Below, in pieces: positions 33,707-42,561 of a stretch of 49,203 nt of DNA. A program made the position numbers and the translations under genes. Below the pieces are notes generated by a model. The model was given only the letters and a program-made list of their open reading frames with translations. It was not told where the DNA came from and did not search any database. The DNA lies in NCBI RefSeq assembly GCF_030604225.1, contig NZ_JAUVWH010000006.1:1-49203 (forward strand). Direction: 5' to 3'. Position 1 is the first letter of the stretch. Each line of letters begins with the position of its first letter. This DNA comes from Geoalkalibacter sp. (GTDB lineage Bacteria; Desulfobacterota; Desulfuromonadia; Desulfuromonadales; Geoalkalibacteraceae).

Positions 33707-33770
33707 CCTTTGTCCTGTGTCCTTTGTCATTTGATCCAGAGCTTTTGCTTTCCAACAAAGGACAAATGAC
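33707..33770. repeat. Inverted clusters of TTTGTCC/TTTGTCA heptamers
   Basis: CCTTTGTCCTGTGTCCTTTG and a following TCATTTG (33707-33733) face CAAAGGACAAATGAC (33756-33770), which reads GTCATTTGTCCTTTG on the other strand. The heptad is shared with the tandem array at 24186-24206. Confidence 0.65.
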
Positions 33771-33780
33771 CAATGACGAT

Positions 33781-34431
33781 TTACTTCAATGCCTTTTCCA
33801 CCAGCGCCGCGCTATTGCGCAGGCACTGATCGTAATCCTCGTCGGTCAGCCCCGCGCCCTTGGCCACCTTGCGCGCCAGGTCCGGGGAGACCAGGTCGCC
33901 GGGGCCATGGGCGTCGTTGTTGACCACCAGCTTGGCGCCGTGCTTACGCGCCAACTGCGCGACATGGCCGTTGGCCAGGCTATGGCCGCGGCGGGTGGTG
34001 ATCTCCAGGCAGATGCCGCGTGCGGCCGCAAGGCGCACTTCGTCCTCGCCGATGAGGCCGGGGTGGGAGAGAATATCGATGTCGGCGGCCAGGGCGGCGG
34101 CGTTGGTCCCGGGAGCCACCGGTTCGACCAGGGTTTCGCCGTGGCACACCAGAATCCGCGCGCCGAGTTGCCGCGCGCGCTGCGCTGCCGCGGCAATCTG
34201 CACCGGGGGAATGTGGGTCAGTTCGACCCCCGGCACCACCTGGATGCCCCAGGCGGCGCCGTAGACCCGGGCACTCTCGATGATGCGCGGCACGATGAAA
34301 TCCAGGTTGGACAGATCCACATGGTCCGTAATCGCCAAGGCCGTGTAACCGGCCACCGCGGCGCGACGGATGAGTTCGGCGGGCAACAACTCCCCGTCAC
34401 TGAACAGGGTATGGGTATGCAGGTCGATCAT
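33781..34431 (-). CDS. PHP-domain phosphoesterase
   Basis: A 216-residue PHP-fold metal hydrolase: MIDLHTHTLFSDGEL at the start, ITDHVDLSNL, PGVELTHI, HGETLVEP and NNDAHGPGDL all match PHP metal-ligand positions. It resembles histidinol-phosphatase-like stand-alone PHP proteins, but no histidine genes are near, so the substrate is open. Its ATG overlaps the stop of the upstream regulator gene (ATGA), so the two are co-translated. Confidence 0.85.
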   Translation of the reverse strand: MIDLHTHTLFSDGELLPAELIRRAAVAGYTALAITDHVDLSNLDFIVPRIIESARVYGAAWGIQVVPGVELTHIPPVQIAAAAQRARQLGARILVCHGETLVEPVAPGTNAAALAADIDILSHPGLIGEDEVRLAAARGICLEITTRRGHSLANGHVAQLARKHGAKLVVNNDAHGPGDLVSPDLARKVAKGAGLTDEDYDQCLRNSAALVEKALK

Positions 34432-35900
34432 GAGGCTTCCTTTTGCGAGAGGCGGGTCAACAGAAAGACGAGCAGCTGCCGCAAGCCTGCGCGGTCCCCC
34501 TTTTCCAGAAAGAAAACGTGCTCCGTGCCGACGGCGAAACTCACCCGTGCCAGGGGCACGTCGCCACGATCGGCAAAATAGCTTTCAGCCGCGGAAGGAG
34601 GTTCGCCGTCCGTCAAGGCCAAGACCCCGTAGAGGCGCCGGCAGAAGGGCGACCACAAGGGCGCGGCCTCGGCCAGGGTGGGCAGGGACAGAAGGCGCAG
34701 GGCGAAAGTTTCCCCCAGGCGCAGCAGCCCGAGGTCGCGAATCCCCACCCCCTGGAAGCCGCCCGCCAATCTGGAGTCGGGCTCAAATTCGGCAAAGCTG
34801 CGCAGATACGGCAGCAGCTGATGCATCGCCTCGGCCCGCGCCGCCAGCACGATAAGCTTAACGGTCGCCTCTTCCAGCAGGGCATCGCGCTCGCCCAGTT
34901 GATCGCGGATCTGGATGATCTCATCGGAATGCAGCAGCGGCTCGCGCTCCTCGGCCACCAGCGCTTCCTCGCGCCGCTCCTCAACCACGCCCTTGTCCAA
35001 CAGGATGCGCAGGATTTGCAGGATGTCGTAATCGCTGCGCGGACAGTGATCGAGGATGTCCTCCACCCGCTGATAATATTCCAGCAGCACCAGGATTTCC
35101 TGGGTGGTCGGTCGCAGACCGCGCGGCAACCGATCCAGGGGCACCTTGAGAAACAGCAGGGAATCGGAGCGCGGCAGCTTGTCGGCCAGGGCATTGAGCT
35201 CGTCGCTCTGGCGCAGTCCCTCCATGATCAGGTGCTCCAGGGGCTGAGTAATGCGCACCTCTTCCTCGGGCAGGCCGGGGGTAAAGGAAAAACGGCCGCG
35301 CTCCCAGCCCAGCAACCGAAAAAACGCCTTTTCCCCCTCGGCTCGCCCGCAGCGGGCATTGATCACGCTGCCCTCGAGGAGAAAAATCTCTCCCTGCTGC
35401 TGGTCGCGCTCCAGGACCAGGGTGCCGTCCTTGCGGCTGTGACCGAAGATCTGCAGCATGTCGATGAGCGAGACCTGCTCCAGATTGCCCTCCACCTGCT
35501 TGCCCTGGCGCGTCACCTGGGCGGTGCGCTCCTGGCGCAGCAGATGACCGAGCACCACGGCGAGCATCTGCTCGGCGTTGAAGGGCCGCACCAGGTAGTG
35601 ATCGCGATGGCGGCGGAACCCCTCGACTTCCTCGCCCTCCCCGCCGACGAAGATGAAGGCCAGCTTGTCGGTGCGCGGGTTGGCGCGAAGAATCTGCGCC
35701 AGACGCGCCGCCTCGATAAGCGGCAGATCCGTATCCACCACCATCAGGTCGGGCACCAGGGCCAGGGAGCGCTCCAGGGCCTTGCTGCCGTCGGCGCAGG
35801 ACTGCACCTCGAAACCGCGCCGCTTGAGGGAAGCGGCCACCTCGGCGAAATCGCCGCGGGCACTGGCCAGAATGATTTTGCGGGTATTGGCGTCGCTCAT
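34428..35900 (-). CDS. Pseudo-receiver plus DUF4388 (PATAN-like) protein
   Basis: A 490-residue protein. Residues 7-120 look like a receiver domain, but it is degenerate: the acidic pocket is ILASARGDF, without the usual acid pair. Asp56 (VVDTDLP) is kept, the conserved Thr/Ser is lost in IFVGGEGE, and the switch Lys is Arg (YLVRPF). Residues about 135-250 fit DUF4388/PATAN (GNLEQVSLIDMLQIFGHSRK, GEIFLLEGSVINA, EKAFFRLLGWERG). A coiled or helical region and an unrecognised C-terminal domain follow. It overlaps the PHP gene and starts 4 bases after the next regulator, so it is in an operon with both. Confidence 0.8.
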   Translation of the reverse strand: MSDANTRKIILASARGDFAEVAASLKRRGFEVQSCADGSKALERSLALVPDLMVVDTDLPLIEAARLAQILRANPRTDKLAFIFVGGEGEEVEGFRRHRDHYLVRPFNAEQMLAVVLGHLLRQERTAQVTRQGKQVEGNLEQVSLIDMLQIFGHSRKDGTLVLERDQQQGEIFLLEGSVINARCGRAEGEKAFFRLLGWERGRFSFTPGLPEEEVRITQPLEHLIMEGLRQSDELNALADKLPRSDSLLFLKVPLDRLPRGLRPTTQEILVLLEYYQRVEDILDHCPRSDYDILQILRILLDKGVVEERREEALVAEEREPLLHSDEIIQIRDQLGERDALLEEATVKLIVLAARAEAMHQLLPYLRSFAEFEPDSRLAGGFQGVGIRDLGLLRLGETFALRLLSLPTLAEAAPLWSPFCRRLYGVLALTDGEPPSAAESYFADRGDVPLARVSFAVGTEHVFFLEKGDRAGLRQLLVFLLTRLSQKEAS

Positions 35901-35904
35901 GGGC

Positions 35905-37791
35905 TTAGATCTGCACCTGAAGCTGATACTGCTCCTGCAACTTGGCGATCATGTTCTCGACGAAATAAAAATCCGAGGTATGAAAACCCACCAGTTCCTC
36001 GCCCCGTCGGCGGGCAAACAGGGCATAGGCCGAATCCTCGTTGAGATAGAGCAGAAAGGGCACCTTGTGAAACGCATCGCCCTCGATGAAAATCGGCACG
36101 GTGCGCTGATAATCCCACTGCACCCGCTCGTTGCCGCCCACCAGGAACAGGGAGGTCGCTGATTTTTCCAGCGCCTCGAGATCGGGCATTTCGCCGCGCA
36201 GCTCCTCGAAATTGCCGCAGCCGCGAAAGATCACGCCGCGCACCCGGCTCGACTCGACGACCTCACGAAAAAAAGCGCCTTGGATCAAGGGCAGCTGGGC
36301 GCCGGGCAGGCGCAGATAGCGACTTTTGCTGTCATCCTGATAACGCTGCAAGCGCTCGGATAGCACCAGGTCGTTGGCGGTGAATCGATAGTCCTCGGGT
36401 TTGCCGAGGAGTTGTCCGACAACCCCCCAAAAGGAGGTCCGCTCCCAGTCCTCCTTGAGAAACAAACTGCTCCTGAGCCGCGTCAGGCGCCCCTCGGCGG
36501 TGGCGCTGAGCTGTTCAAAGCTGGTTCCGTCAAGAGGAAAAGCGGCCGAGCGCATACGCGCCTGCAAGGGAAAGCTTTTCTTCATGTCGCAGAGCGTGAG
36601 CTTGCCGCGCAGGGCCTTGCGGATGCGCTTCTGGGTAATGAGCGACCCCCAGTAGTCGGTTTCGGGCAACAGGATGTAAAAATCGTCCCCGGCGGCCATG
36701 GCCATGATGTCGGCATCGCGCAAAATCGAGTTAATCGCCTCGATGACCCGGGTCATGGCCGCCTCTAGCTCGCGGCTGCGGAAATGGTGATGAAGCTCGG
36801 CGTAGTTCTCCACGCGCAGCCGGATCAGGGACAACTGACGGCCGTAGCGCCGCACCTTGCTCAGCTCTTTCTCCATGTGATCGCGGAAAAAGGCCATGTT
36901 ATAGGCCTCGGCGCGGGGCATGCGCAGACTGCGTTGCTCAAGGGCGCGCTGGAGCATGACATTGTGCAGGGCGCTCCCGGCGAATTCCGCCGCCGCCGCC
37001 GCCACCTTGAGGTCGCGACGATTGAATTGCCCGCGGCCCACCGGCGCCTCGACGCGAATCAACGCCAGGGTTTCACGGTTATGGGCCAGCGGCACCCACA
37101 ACCGGACGCCGCCGGGCACCAGCAACGGCTCTTCGCCCTGGGGCAGGCCGCGCTCCTCGTCACCCGGCTGCAGGGTTTCCTCGTCGGGCAAGACCTGCGC
37201 CAGACCGCGGCGACAGCGACGGCGGAAGTAGCTGCCGTCGAAACCGGCCAGCCACAGTACCGCGCCCTCGGCACGCAGCAGCTCCATGAGGGTGTCGAGA
37301 ATCAGGTCGCCGAGGCGGTCGAGTTCATGAACGTGAAGAAATTCGCGGCATTTCTGGTAGGTGGAAACGATGGAGACGTATTCGAGGTTTTCGTCGAGAA
37401 GCTTGCGGTGTTCGAGGTGCAGGGCGCGGCGGAACAGGGTCTTGTTGACCAGCAGCAGGAATTCCTCGGGGTTGATGGGCTTGCACACGTAATCGGCCAC
37501 CCCCGCCTTCATGGCGGCCACCGCCGTGGGCACATCGGTCATGGCGCTGACGACGAGGATTTCCTGCTCGGGATTGAAACGCTTGATGGCACGGCTGGTT
37601 TCGACGCCGTCCATCCCCGTCAGGCCGAGATCGGAGATGACCAGGTCGAAATCCTCGCGGCGCAGGATGTCGAGGGCCTCCTCGCCGCTTTCCGCGGTGC
37701 GCACCACATAACCCTCGGCGGCAAGGATGTCGCGGTAGAGCTCGCGGAAGAATTTTTCATCGTCGATGGCGAGAATGCGCCCTTTGGCCAT
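35905..37791 (-). CDS. Response regulator: REC, GAF-like, degenerate GGDEF, unknown C-terminus
   Basis: A 628-residue protein. The receiver domain is intact: acidic pair Asp10-Asp11, phosphoacceptor Asp54 (ISDLGLTG), Ser in VVSAMTD and Lys in VCKPI. A GAF-like region (about 150-290) follows. A GGDEF-like domain (about 310-440) has the degenerate active loop MAAGDDFYIL and so is probably not catalytic. The last 150 residues are unrecognised and end in EQYQLQVQI. Start ATG 37791 is chosen because the longer frame (to 38316) lies inside miaB and shows no domain. Confidence 0.82.
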   Translation of the reverse strand: MAKGRILAIDDEKFFRELYRDILAAEGYVVRTAESGEEALDILRREDFDLVISDLGLTGMDGVETSRAIKRFNPEQEILVVSAMTDVPTAVAAMKAGVADYVCKPINPEEFLLLVNKTLFRRALHLEHRKLLDENLEYVSIVSTYQKCREFLHVHELDRLGDLILDTLMELLRAEGAVLWLAGFDGSYFRRRCRRGLAQVLPDEETLQPGDEERGLPQGEEPLLVPGGVRLWVPLAHNRETLALIRVEAPVGRGQFNRRDLKVAAAAAEFAGSALHNVMLQRALEQRSLRMPRAEAYNMAFFRDHMEKELSKVRRYGRQLSLIRLRVENYAELHHHFRSRELEAAMTRVIEAINSILRDADIMAMAAGDDFYILLPETDYWGSLITQKRIRKALRGKLTLCDMKKSFPLQARMRSAAFPLDGTSFEQLSATAEGRLTRLRSSLFLKEDWERTSFWGVVGQLLGKPEDYRFTANDLVLSERLQRYQDDSKSRYLRLPGAQLPLIQGAFFREVVESSRVRGVIFRGCGNFEELRGEMPDLEALEKSATSLFLVGGNERVQWDYQRTVPIFIEGDAFHKVPFLLYLNEDSAYALFARRRGEELVGFHTSDFYFVENMIAKLQEQYQLQVQI

Positions 37792-37826
37792 GAGGATTCC
37801 GGTTCGAGAATCGGGGGTTTGACCGA

Positions 37827-37850
37827 TTCCCCCTTTAGCAAAGGGGGGAA
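37827..37850. repeat. Short REP-like palindrome
   Basis: TTCCCCCTTT-AGC-AAAGGGGGGAA is a nearly perfect 10-bp inverted repeat between miaB and the next gene. Similar CCCCCTTT(N3)AAAGGGGG palindromes are widespread intergenic elements. No T-run follows on the minus strand, so it is not a typical terminator. Confidence 0.6.
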
Positions 37851-37856
37851 AGTTGC

Positions 37857-39200
37857 TCAGCTTGCCGCGCGCACCTCGTCCATCTCCAACTCGCCGATCT
37901 GGCTGTTCTTCAGCGCGGTGGTGATGCGCACCGACACGACCCGGCCGATCAGCTCGGCGGGTCCGGCGAAATTGACGATGCGGTTCCAGGTGGTGCGGCC
38001 GAAAAGTTGCGCGCCGCCTTGGCGGCTGGCGCCCTCGACCAGCACCGGCAGCACGCGGCCGACATCGCCCTGCCAGATTTCGCCGCTGATGCGCTGCTGC
38101 ACCTCCAGCAGGCGATCGAAACGCGCCTGCTTGTCCTTGGGGTCGAGGGTCTCGGCCAGCTCCGCCGCCGCCGTGCCCTGGCGCGGCGAATAGAGAAAGG
38201 AATAGATGTCGGCGTAGCGCACCGCCTCGACCAATGCAAGAGTCTCGCCGAAATCCGCCTCCGTCTCGCCGGGAAAACCGACGATGACATCCGAGGTCAG
38301 GCGAATCTCGGGGCACACCTCCTTAAGTTGTGCCACCTTCTCCAGATACTGGGCGCGGGTGTAGCCGCGATTCATGGCCGCCAACACCGGGTCGGCGCCG
38401 CACTGCACGGGTAGATGCAGGTGTTTCGCCAGCTTGGGCAGGCCGCCGAAGCACGCGATCAATTCAGCGGAGAGATCCTTGGGATGGGAGGTGGTGAAGC
38501 GGATGCGCTCGATGCCGTCGATCTCGTGCACCGCGTGAAGCAGTTGCGCGAAGGACATCTCCCCCGCCTCGCGCAGGCCGTAGGAATTGACGTTTTGCCC
38601 GAGCAGGGTCACTTCCTTTACCCCGCGCGCCGTCAAATCGCGGATCTCGGCGAGGATTTCACCGCTCGCCCGGCTGATCTCGCGGCCGCGCACATGGGGC
38701 ACGATGCAATACGAGCAGAAATTGTCGCAGCCCTGCATGATGGTCACGAAACGCGTCACCGCGTCGCTGACGCTGCGCTCGGGAAACAGCGCGCGGCGCG
38801 TGTCGGCATCGAGAAACTCGGTTTCGAGGCGGCGCCGGCCTTCCTGCTCGACGCCGGCCAGCATCTCGGGCAGGCGGTGGATGTTGTGCGTGCCGAACAC
38901 CAGATCGACATAGCGCAGCTTCTCCAGCAGCTTCTCGCCCTCCTGCTGGGCCACGCAGCCGCCCACGCCGATGATCAGCTCGGGACGCTGGTCCTTGAGG
39001 GGCTTGAAGCGGCCGAGATGGCCGTAGACCTTGCGCTCGGCCTTGTCGCGCACCGAGCAGGTGTTGAGCAGGATGAGGCCGGCTTCCTCGGGGGTGTCGA
39101 CCTGCTGGTAGCCGACCCGACCGAGCAGATCGACGATCTGCTCCGAATCGACCACGTTCATCTGGCAACCAAAGGTTTCAAGATAAAAAAACTTTGCCAT
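37857..39200 (-). CDS. miaB: tRNA-2-methylthio-N6-dimethylallyladenosine synthase
   Basis: MiaB adds the methylthio group to i6A37 of tRNAs. The 447-residue protein has the N-terminal UPF0004 domain with its three cluster Cys (TFGCQMN, NTCSVRDKA, GGCVAQ), the radical-SAM motif CDNFCSYCIVP, and a C-terminal TRAM domain (RVLPVLVEGASRQGG to the end). It heads a minus-strand run that continues into the two regulators, the PHP protein and perhaps the M42 peptidase. Confidence 0.97.
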   Translation of the reverse strand: MAKFFYLETFGCQMNVVDSEQIVDLLGRVGYQQVDTPEEAGLILLNTCSVRDKAERKVYGHLGRFKPLKDQRPELIIGVGGCVAQQEGEKLLEKLRYVDLVFGTHNIHRLPEMLAGVEQEGRRRLETEFLDADTRRALFPERSVSDAVTRFVTIMQGCDNFCSYCIVPHVRGREISRASGEILAEIRDLTARGVKEVTLLGQNVNSYGLREAGEMSFAQLLHAVHEIDGIERIRFTTSHPKDLSAELIACFGGLPKLAKHLHLPVQCGADPVLAAMNRGYTRAQYLEKVAQLKEVCPEIRLTSDVIVGFPGETEADFGETLALVEAVRYADIYSFLYSPRQGTAAAELAETLDPKDKQARFDRLLEVQQRISGEIWQGDVGRVLPVLVEGASRQGGAQLFGRTTWNRIVNFAGPAELIGRVVSVRITTALKNSQIGELEMDEVRAAS

Positions 39201-39238
39201 CTCGCGTGATTGTCACCTTTTCTGGAATTCAGTCCGCC

Positions 39239-39268
39239 ATGGTAATCAATCGTCCGCGAGGATGTCAA
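39239..39268 (-). promoter_or_regulatory. Likely miaB promoter
   Basis: On the minus strand TTGACA (39263-39268) and TACCAT (39239-39244) are 18 bases apart, about 40 bases before the miaB ATG. Confidence 0.5.
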
Positions 39269-39346
39269 ACGAATTGGCGGGCATTCCGAGTCGCCGCCGG
39301 ATGTTTACACTGGACTTTCCCCAAGGCTTGCGCTAAAGCAGTCCCC

Positions 39347-40942
39347 ATGAATCTGCTGCACAATCCCATCTTCCTGCTCCTGTTGGTCATCGTCCTCGGC
39401 GAACTGCTGGGCAAGGCGCGCCTGTGGAACCTGTCCCTGGGCTCCTCGTCCATCATCTTCGTCGCCCTGGCCTTCGGCCATTTCGGCCACACCCTGCCCG
39501 GCGAGGTGCAGACCATCGGCCTGGCCATGTTCATCTACGCCGTGGGCCTGCAGGCCGGCCCCGGCTTTCTCAGTTCCTTTCGCAATCACGGCCTGGTCAT
39601 GGCCCTGCTGGTGTGCGTCATGACCGCCGTGGGCATCGCCGTGACCTATGCCTGCTGCCGCCTGTTCGGCTTCGACGCGGGCATCGGCGCGGGCCTGCTC
39701 GCCGGCGCCATGACCAGCACGCCGTCGCTGGCGGCGGCGGTGGAGCTCCTCGGCCACGACCAGGCGCCCGCCGCCTATGGCGTCACCTACGGCTTCGGCA
39801 TCATCGGCGTGGCCCTGGCCATCCGACTGCTACCCGCCATCCTGCGCCGCGACATCGCCCGCGAAGAAGAAAAACTGGCCCGTGAACTGGCCGAGATCAA
39901 TCCGCCCATCACCTTCCAGCACATCGAAGTGAGCAATCCCAACCTCTTCGGCAAGCGCGTGGTGGATATCTTTCTCAAGAGCATCGCCCCGGTGACCATC
40001 ACCCGCCTGCTGCGCAAGGATGCCTCCGAGCCCGTGCTGGTCGGCGCCGAAACGGTGCTTGAGGAAGGCGACCGGCTGCGCGTGGTGGGGCGCCCCGCCG
40101 ACCTGGAAAAGGTGCAGCTCTACATCGGCCGTCCCGTGGAAGGGGAAATCGCCTTCGACCGGGTCCTGGTCAAGAAGGACATCGTCGTCTCCAAGCGCGA
40201 GTTCGCCGGGGCAACCCTGGGCTTCTTCAACTTTCGCGAGGTGTTCAACGTGCAGGTGGCGCGCATCACCCGCAACGGCGTGGACCTGCCCGCCGACGCC
40301 AACACCCGCATGCATCTGGGCGACGTGCTGCACGCGGTGGGCGACGAGCGCTCCCTGCGCAACATCGCGCGCATCGTCGGCAACGACCTCAAGGCCACCT
40401 ACGACATCAGCCTGCTGCCCATCCTGCTCGGGCTGCTGCTCGGCATCCTGCTCGGTCAGATCACCCTGCCCCTGCCGGTGATCGGTTCCTTCAGCCTCGG
40501 CACCACCGGCGGCGCCCTGCTCGCCGGCCTGCTCCTCGGCGCGCGCTACCAGACCGGGCGGCTCATCTGGGAAATCCCCACCACCGGCAACCGCCTGATC
40601 CGCGACCTGGGCCTGGCCCTGTTCATGGCGGCGGTGGGTACCTCGGCCGGCACCACCTTCGTCGCCACCTTGCAAAGCTACGGCCTGCCCCTGCTCTTTT
40701 CCGGCGTCCTCGTCACCCTGCTGCCCGTGGCCGTCGGCGCCGCCGTCGGCCTGTGGCTGCTGCGCATCCGCCTGCTGCGCCTGCTCGGCGTGCTGGTCGG
40801 CGGCATGACCAGCGCCTCGGGCCTCGAAGCCGCCGGTTCCCTCTCCGCCACGCCCTACGCCCAGTCCGCCTACGCCACCGTCTATCCCGTGGCGCTCATC
40901 AGCAAGATCATCGCGGTGAAAGTGCTGTTTTTGCTTTTATGA
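39347..40942 (+). CDS. AspT/YidE-family transporter with two RCK_C domains
   Basis: A 531-residue membrane protein of the AspT/YbjL (Asp-Al_Ex) type. An N-terminal block of about five spans contains GAMTSTPSLAAAVELLGHD. Two soluble RCK_C/TrkA_C domains follow (about 180-340, e.g. VLEEGDRLRVVGRPADLEKV and MHLGDVLHAVGDE), then a second block of spans with GGMTSASGLEAAG. The repeated GxMTSxxxL motif is a family mark. Characterised members exchange aspartate/alanine or succinate; the substrate here is unknown. ATG 39347 has no obvious ribosome-binding site. It is divergent from miaB. Confidence 0.88.
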   Translation: MNLLHNPIFLLLLVIVLGELLGKARLWNLSLGSSSIIFVALAFGHFGHTLPGEVQTIGLAMFIYAVGLQAGPGFLSSFRNHGLVMALLVCVMTAVGIAVTYACCRLFGFDAGIGAGLLAGAMTSTPSLAAAVELLGHDQAPAAYGVTYGFGIIGVALAIRLLPAILRRDIAREEEKLARELAEINPPITFQHIEVSNPNLFGKRVVDIFLKSIAPVTITRLLRKDASEPVLVGAETVLEEGDRLRVVGRPADLEKVQLYIGRPVEGEIAFDRVLVKKDIVVSKREFAGATLGFFNFREVFNVQVARITRNGVDLPADANTRMHLGDVLHAVGDERSLRNIARIVGNDLKATYDISLLPILLGLLLGILLGQITLPLPVIGSFSLGTTGGALLAGLLLGARYQTGRLIWEIPTTGNRLIRDLGLALFMAAVGTSAGTTFVATLQSYGLPLLFSGVLVTLLPVAVGAAVGLWLLRIRLLRLLGVLVGGMTSASGLEAAGSLSATPYAQSAYATVYPVALISKIIAVKVLFLLL

Positions 40943-40996
40943 AAGGCGCGGCAGGCTTATCTCCGGCATGGAGCCTTCGAGGCCCCGCCCCTTGCC

Positions 40997-42547
40997 CTAA
41001 TCGGCCCAGATCTCGTTGAGTTCCACGAATTCGTCGATATGGTTCAGGAAGATGTCCGTCAGGTGGGGATCGAACTGGGTGCCCCTGCCTTCCCTCAGGA
41101 TGGCGATGACTTCCGGAAGAGGGAGGGCGGCGCGGTAGACCCGTTCATTGATCAGGGCGTCAAAGACATCGGCCAGGGCGATGATGCGCCCGTAAATGTG
41201 AATATCCTCCCCCGCCAATCCCAAGGGATATCCGTTGCCGTCCCAGCGCTCATGATGCTGCTGCGCGACGATGGCCGCGGTTTGCAGAATGTCCCGCTTG
41301 GAGTTCTTGAGGATCGCATGCCCGAGGGAAGTGTGGTTTTTCACCTGGGCATATTCTTCGTCGTCGAGTTTGCCCGGTTTGTTGAGCACCCCGTCGGGAA
41401 CGCCGATCTTGCCCACGTCGTGCATGAACGCGGCCTGCTTGAGCAAATTCACCTGCCGTTCGCCGATGCCTGCCTTTTGCGCCAGCAAGCTAGAAAACTC
41501 CGCCACGCGCCGTACATGATTGGCGGTTTCGTTGGAGCGTGATTCCACGATGCTACCCAGGGTTTCGATCACCTCGCGCTGGGTGTCGTAAATCTCCTGG
41601 GTGAGGAAGACTTTGTCGAAGGCGATGGCGATATTGGACGAAAAGGTGCGGATCAGATCCTTTTCCAGAGAGTCAAGCTCACGGCAGCCGTGGAGATAAA
41701 GCAGGTTGACGGAGCGATTTTCCGTAAGAAAATAGCCGATATAGGCATTCTCGGTAAATATGCTCCGCTGAAGCCGCAGGGCCTCGTCGATGCTGCGACG
41801 AATGTCCGGGGACACCACCTGTTCCAGAGGCCGGCCGACATAGGCCTGAAAATCACCCGTGCCCGCCAGAACCTGGAGCCCGCCGCGCTCACTGGTGGCG
41901 GCGAATCCGGAGATCTGCGCAAGCAGCGATCCTTCTTCCAGATTGAGCACCGACTGGAGTTGGGTGAGCACCCCGGCGGTGAAATTGCGCAGGCGCTGAT
42001 CGGCGAATAGTTGGCCCGTCGAAGCGATGATCAGCTCCAGCCCCTTGCGATTCTTCTCGATGCGCAGCAGATTGCGGTGCGCCCGCAGGGCGGTGGTGAT
42101 GGTGGTGAACAGGCGCAACTCGGTGAGTTCGGTTTTTTCCCGGTAGTCGTTGATGTCGTACTGGGCGATGACCTGCTTTTCCGGCGCGGCGCCCGGTTGC
42201 CCGGTCCGCAGGACGATCTGCATCAGCTGATTGTCGAGGGTTTCGCGGATGTAGCGCGCCAGCTTGAGCCCGGCGTCATCGGACTCCATCACCACATCGA
42301 GCAGCACGATGGCGATGTCGGGATGGGCGGCGAGCAGGTCGCGCGCTTCCCGTCCGTTATAGGCACTGAGCAGCAGCAGGCCGCGGTCCTCGAAACGGTA
42401 GCCCTCCAAGGCGATGCGGGTGGCATTGTGAATCAGCTCTTCGTCGTCGACGACCAGCAGCTTCCAAGTGCCGCGCTCCGGCGTGCTCGCCCCCTCGGGG
42501 TCCTCGTCGGCAAAGAAAATTTCATCGTCGTCAAATTCCGGTGTCAT
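40997..42547 (-). CDS. REC-DUF3369-HD-GYP response regulator
   Basis: A 516-residue protein. The receiver domain has Asp34-Asp35, phosphoacceptor Asp84 (IVLLDVVMES) and the Lys region YREKTE. A DUF3369-like middle domain spans about 160-320. The C-terminal HD-GYP phosphodiesterase domain has MHDVGKIG (His376-Asp377), GHAILKNS, QHHERWDGNGYP and ALADVFDAL, so it probably hydrolyses c-di-GMP. The start ATG 42547 lies 14 bases after the kinase gene, and the two form a two-component pair. Confidence 0.92.
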   Translation of the reverse strand: MTPEFDDDEIFFADEDPEGASTPERGTWKLLVVDDEELIHNATRIALEGYRFEDRGLLLLSAYNGREARDLLAAHPDIAIVLLDVVMESDDAGLKLARYIRETLDNQLMQIVLRTGQPGAAPEKQVIAQYDINDYREKTELTELRLFTTITTALRAHRNLLRIEKNRKGLELIIASTGQLFADQRLRNFTAGVLTQLQSVLNLEEGSLLAQISGFAATSERGGLQVLAGTGDFQAYVGRPLEQVVSPDIRRSIDEALRLQRSIFTENAYIGYFLTENRSVNLLYLHGCRELDSLEKDLIRTFSSNIAIAFDKVFLTQEIYDTQREVIETLGSIVESRSNETANHVRRVAEFSSLLAQKAGIGERQVNLLKQAAFMHDVGKIGVPDGVLNKPGKLDDEEYAQVKNHTSLGHAILKNSKRDILQTAAIVAQQHHERWDGNGYPLGLAGEDIHIYGRIIALADVFDALINERVYRAALPLPEVIAILREGRGTQFDPHLTDIFLNHIDEFVELNEIWAD

Positions 42548-42561
42548 GCTCGCCTGCCTGC

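Noticed and set aside
37792..38316. N-terminal extension of the REC-GAF regulator
   Set aside because: It lies wholly inside miaB in another frame, is Arg/Gly-rich without a domain, and the receiver domain begins cleanly at ATG 37791.
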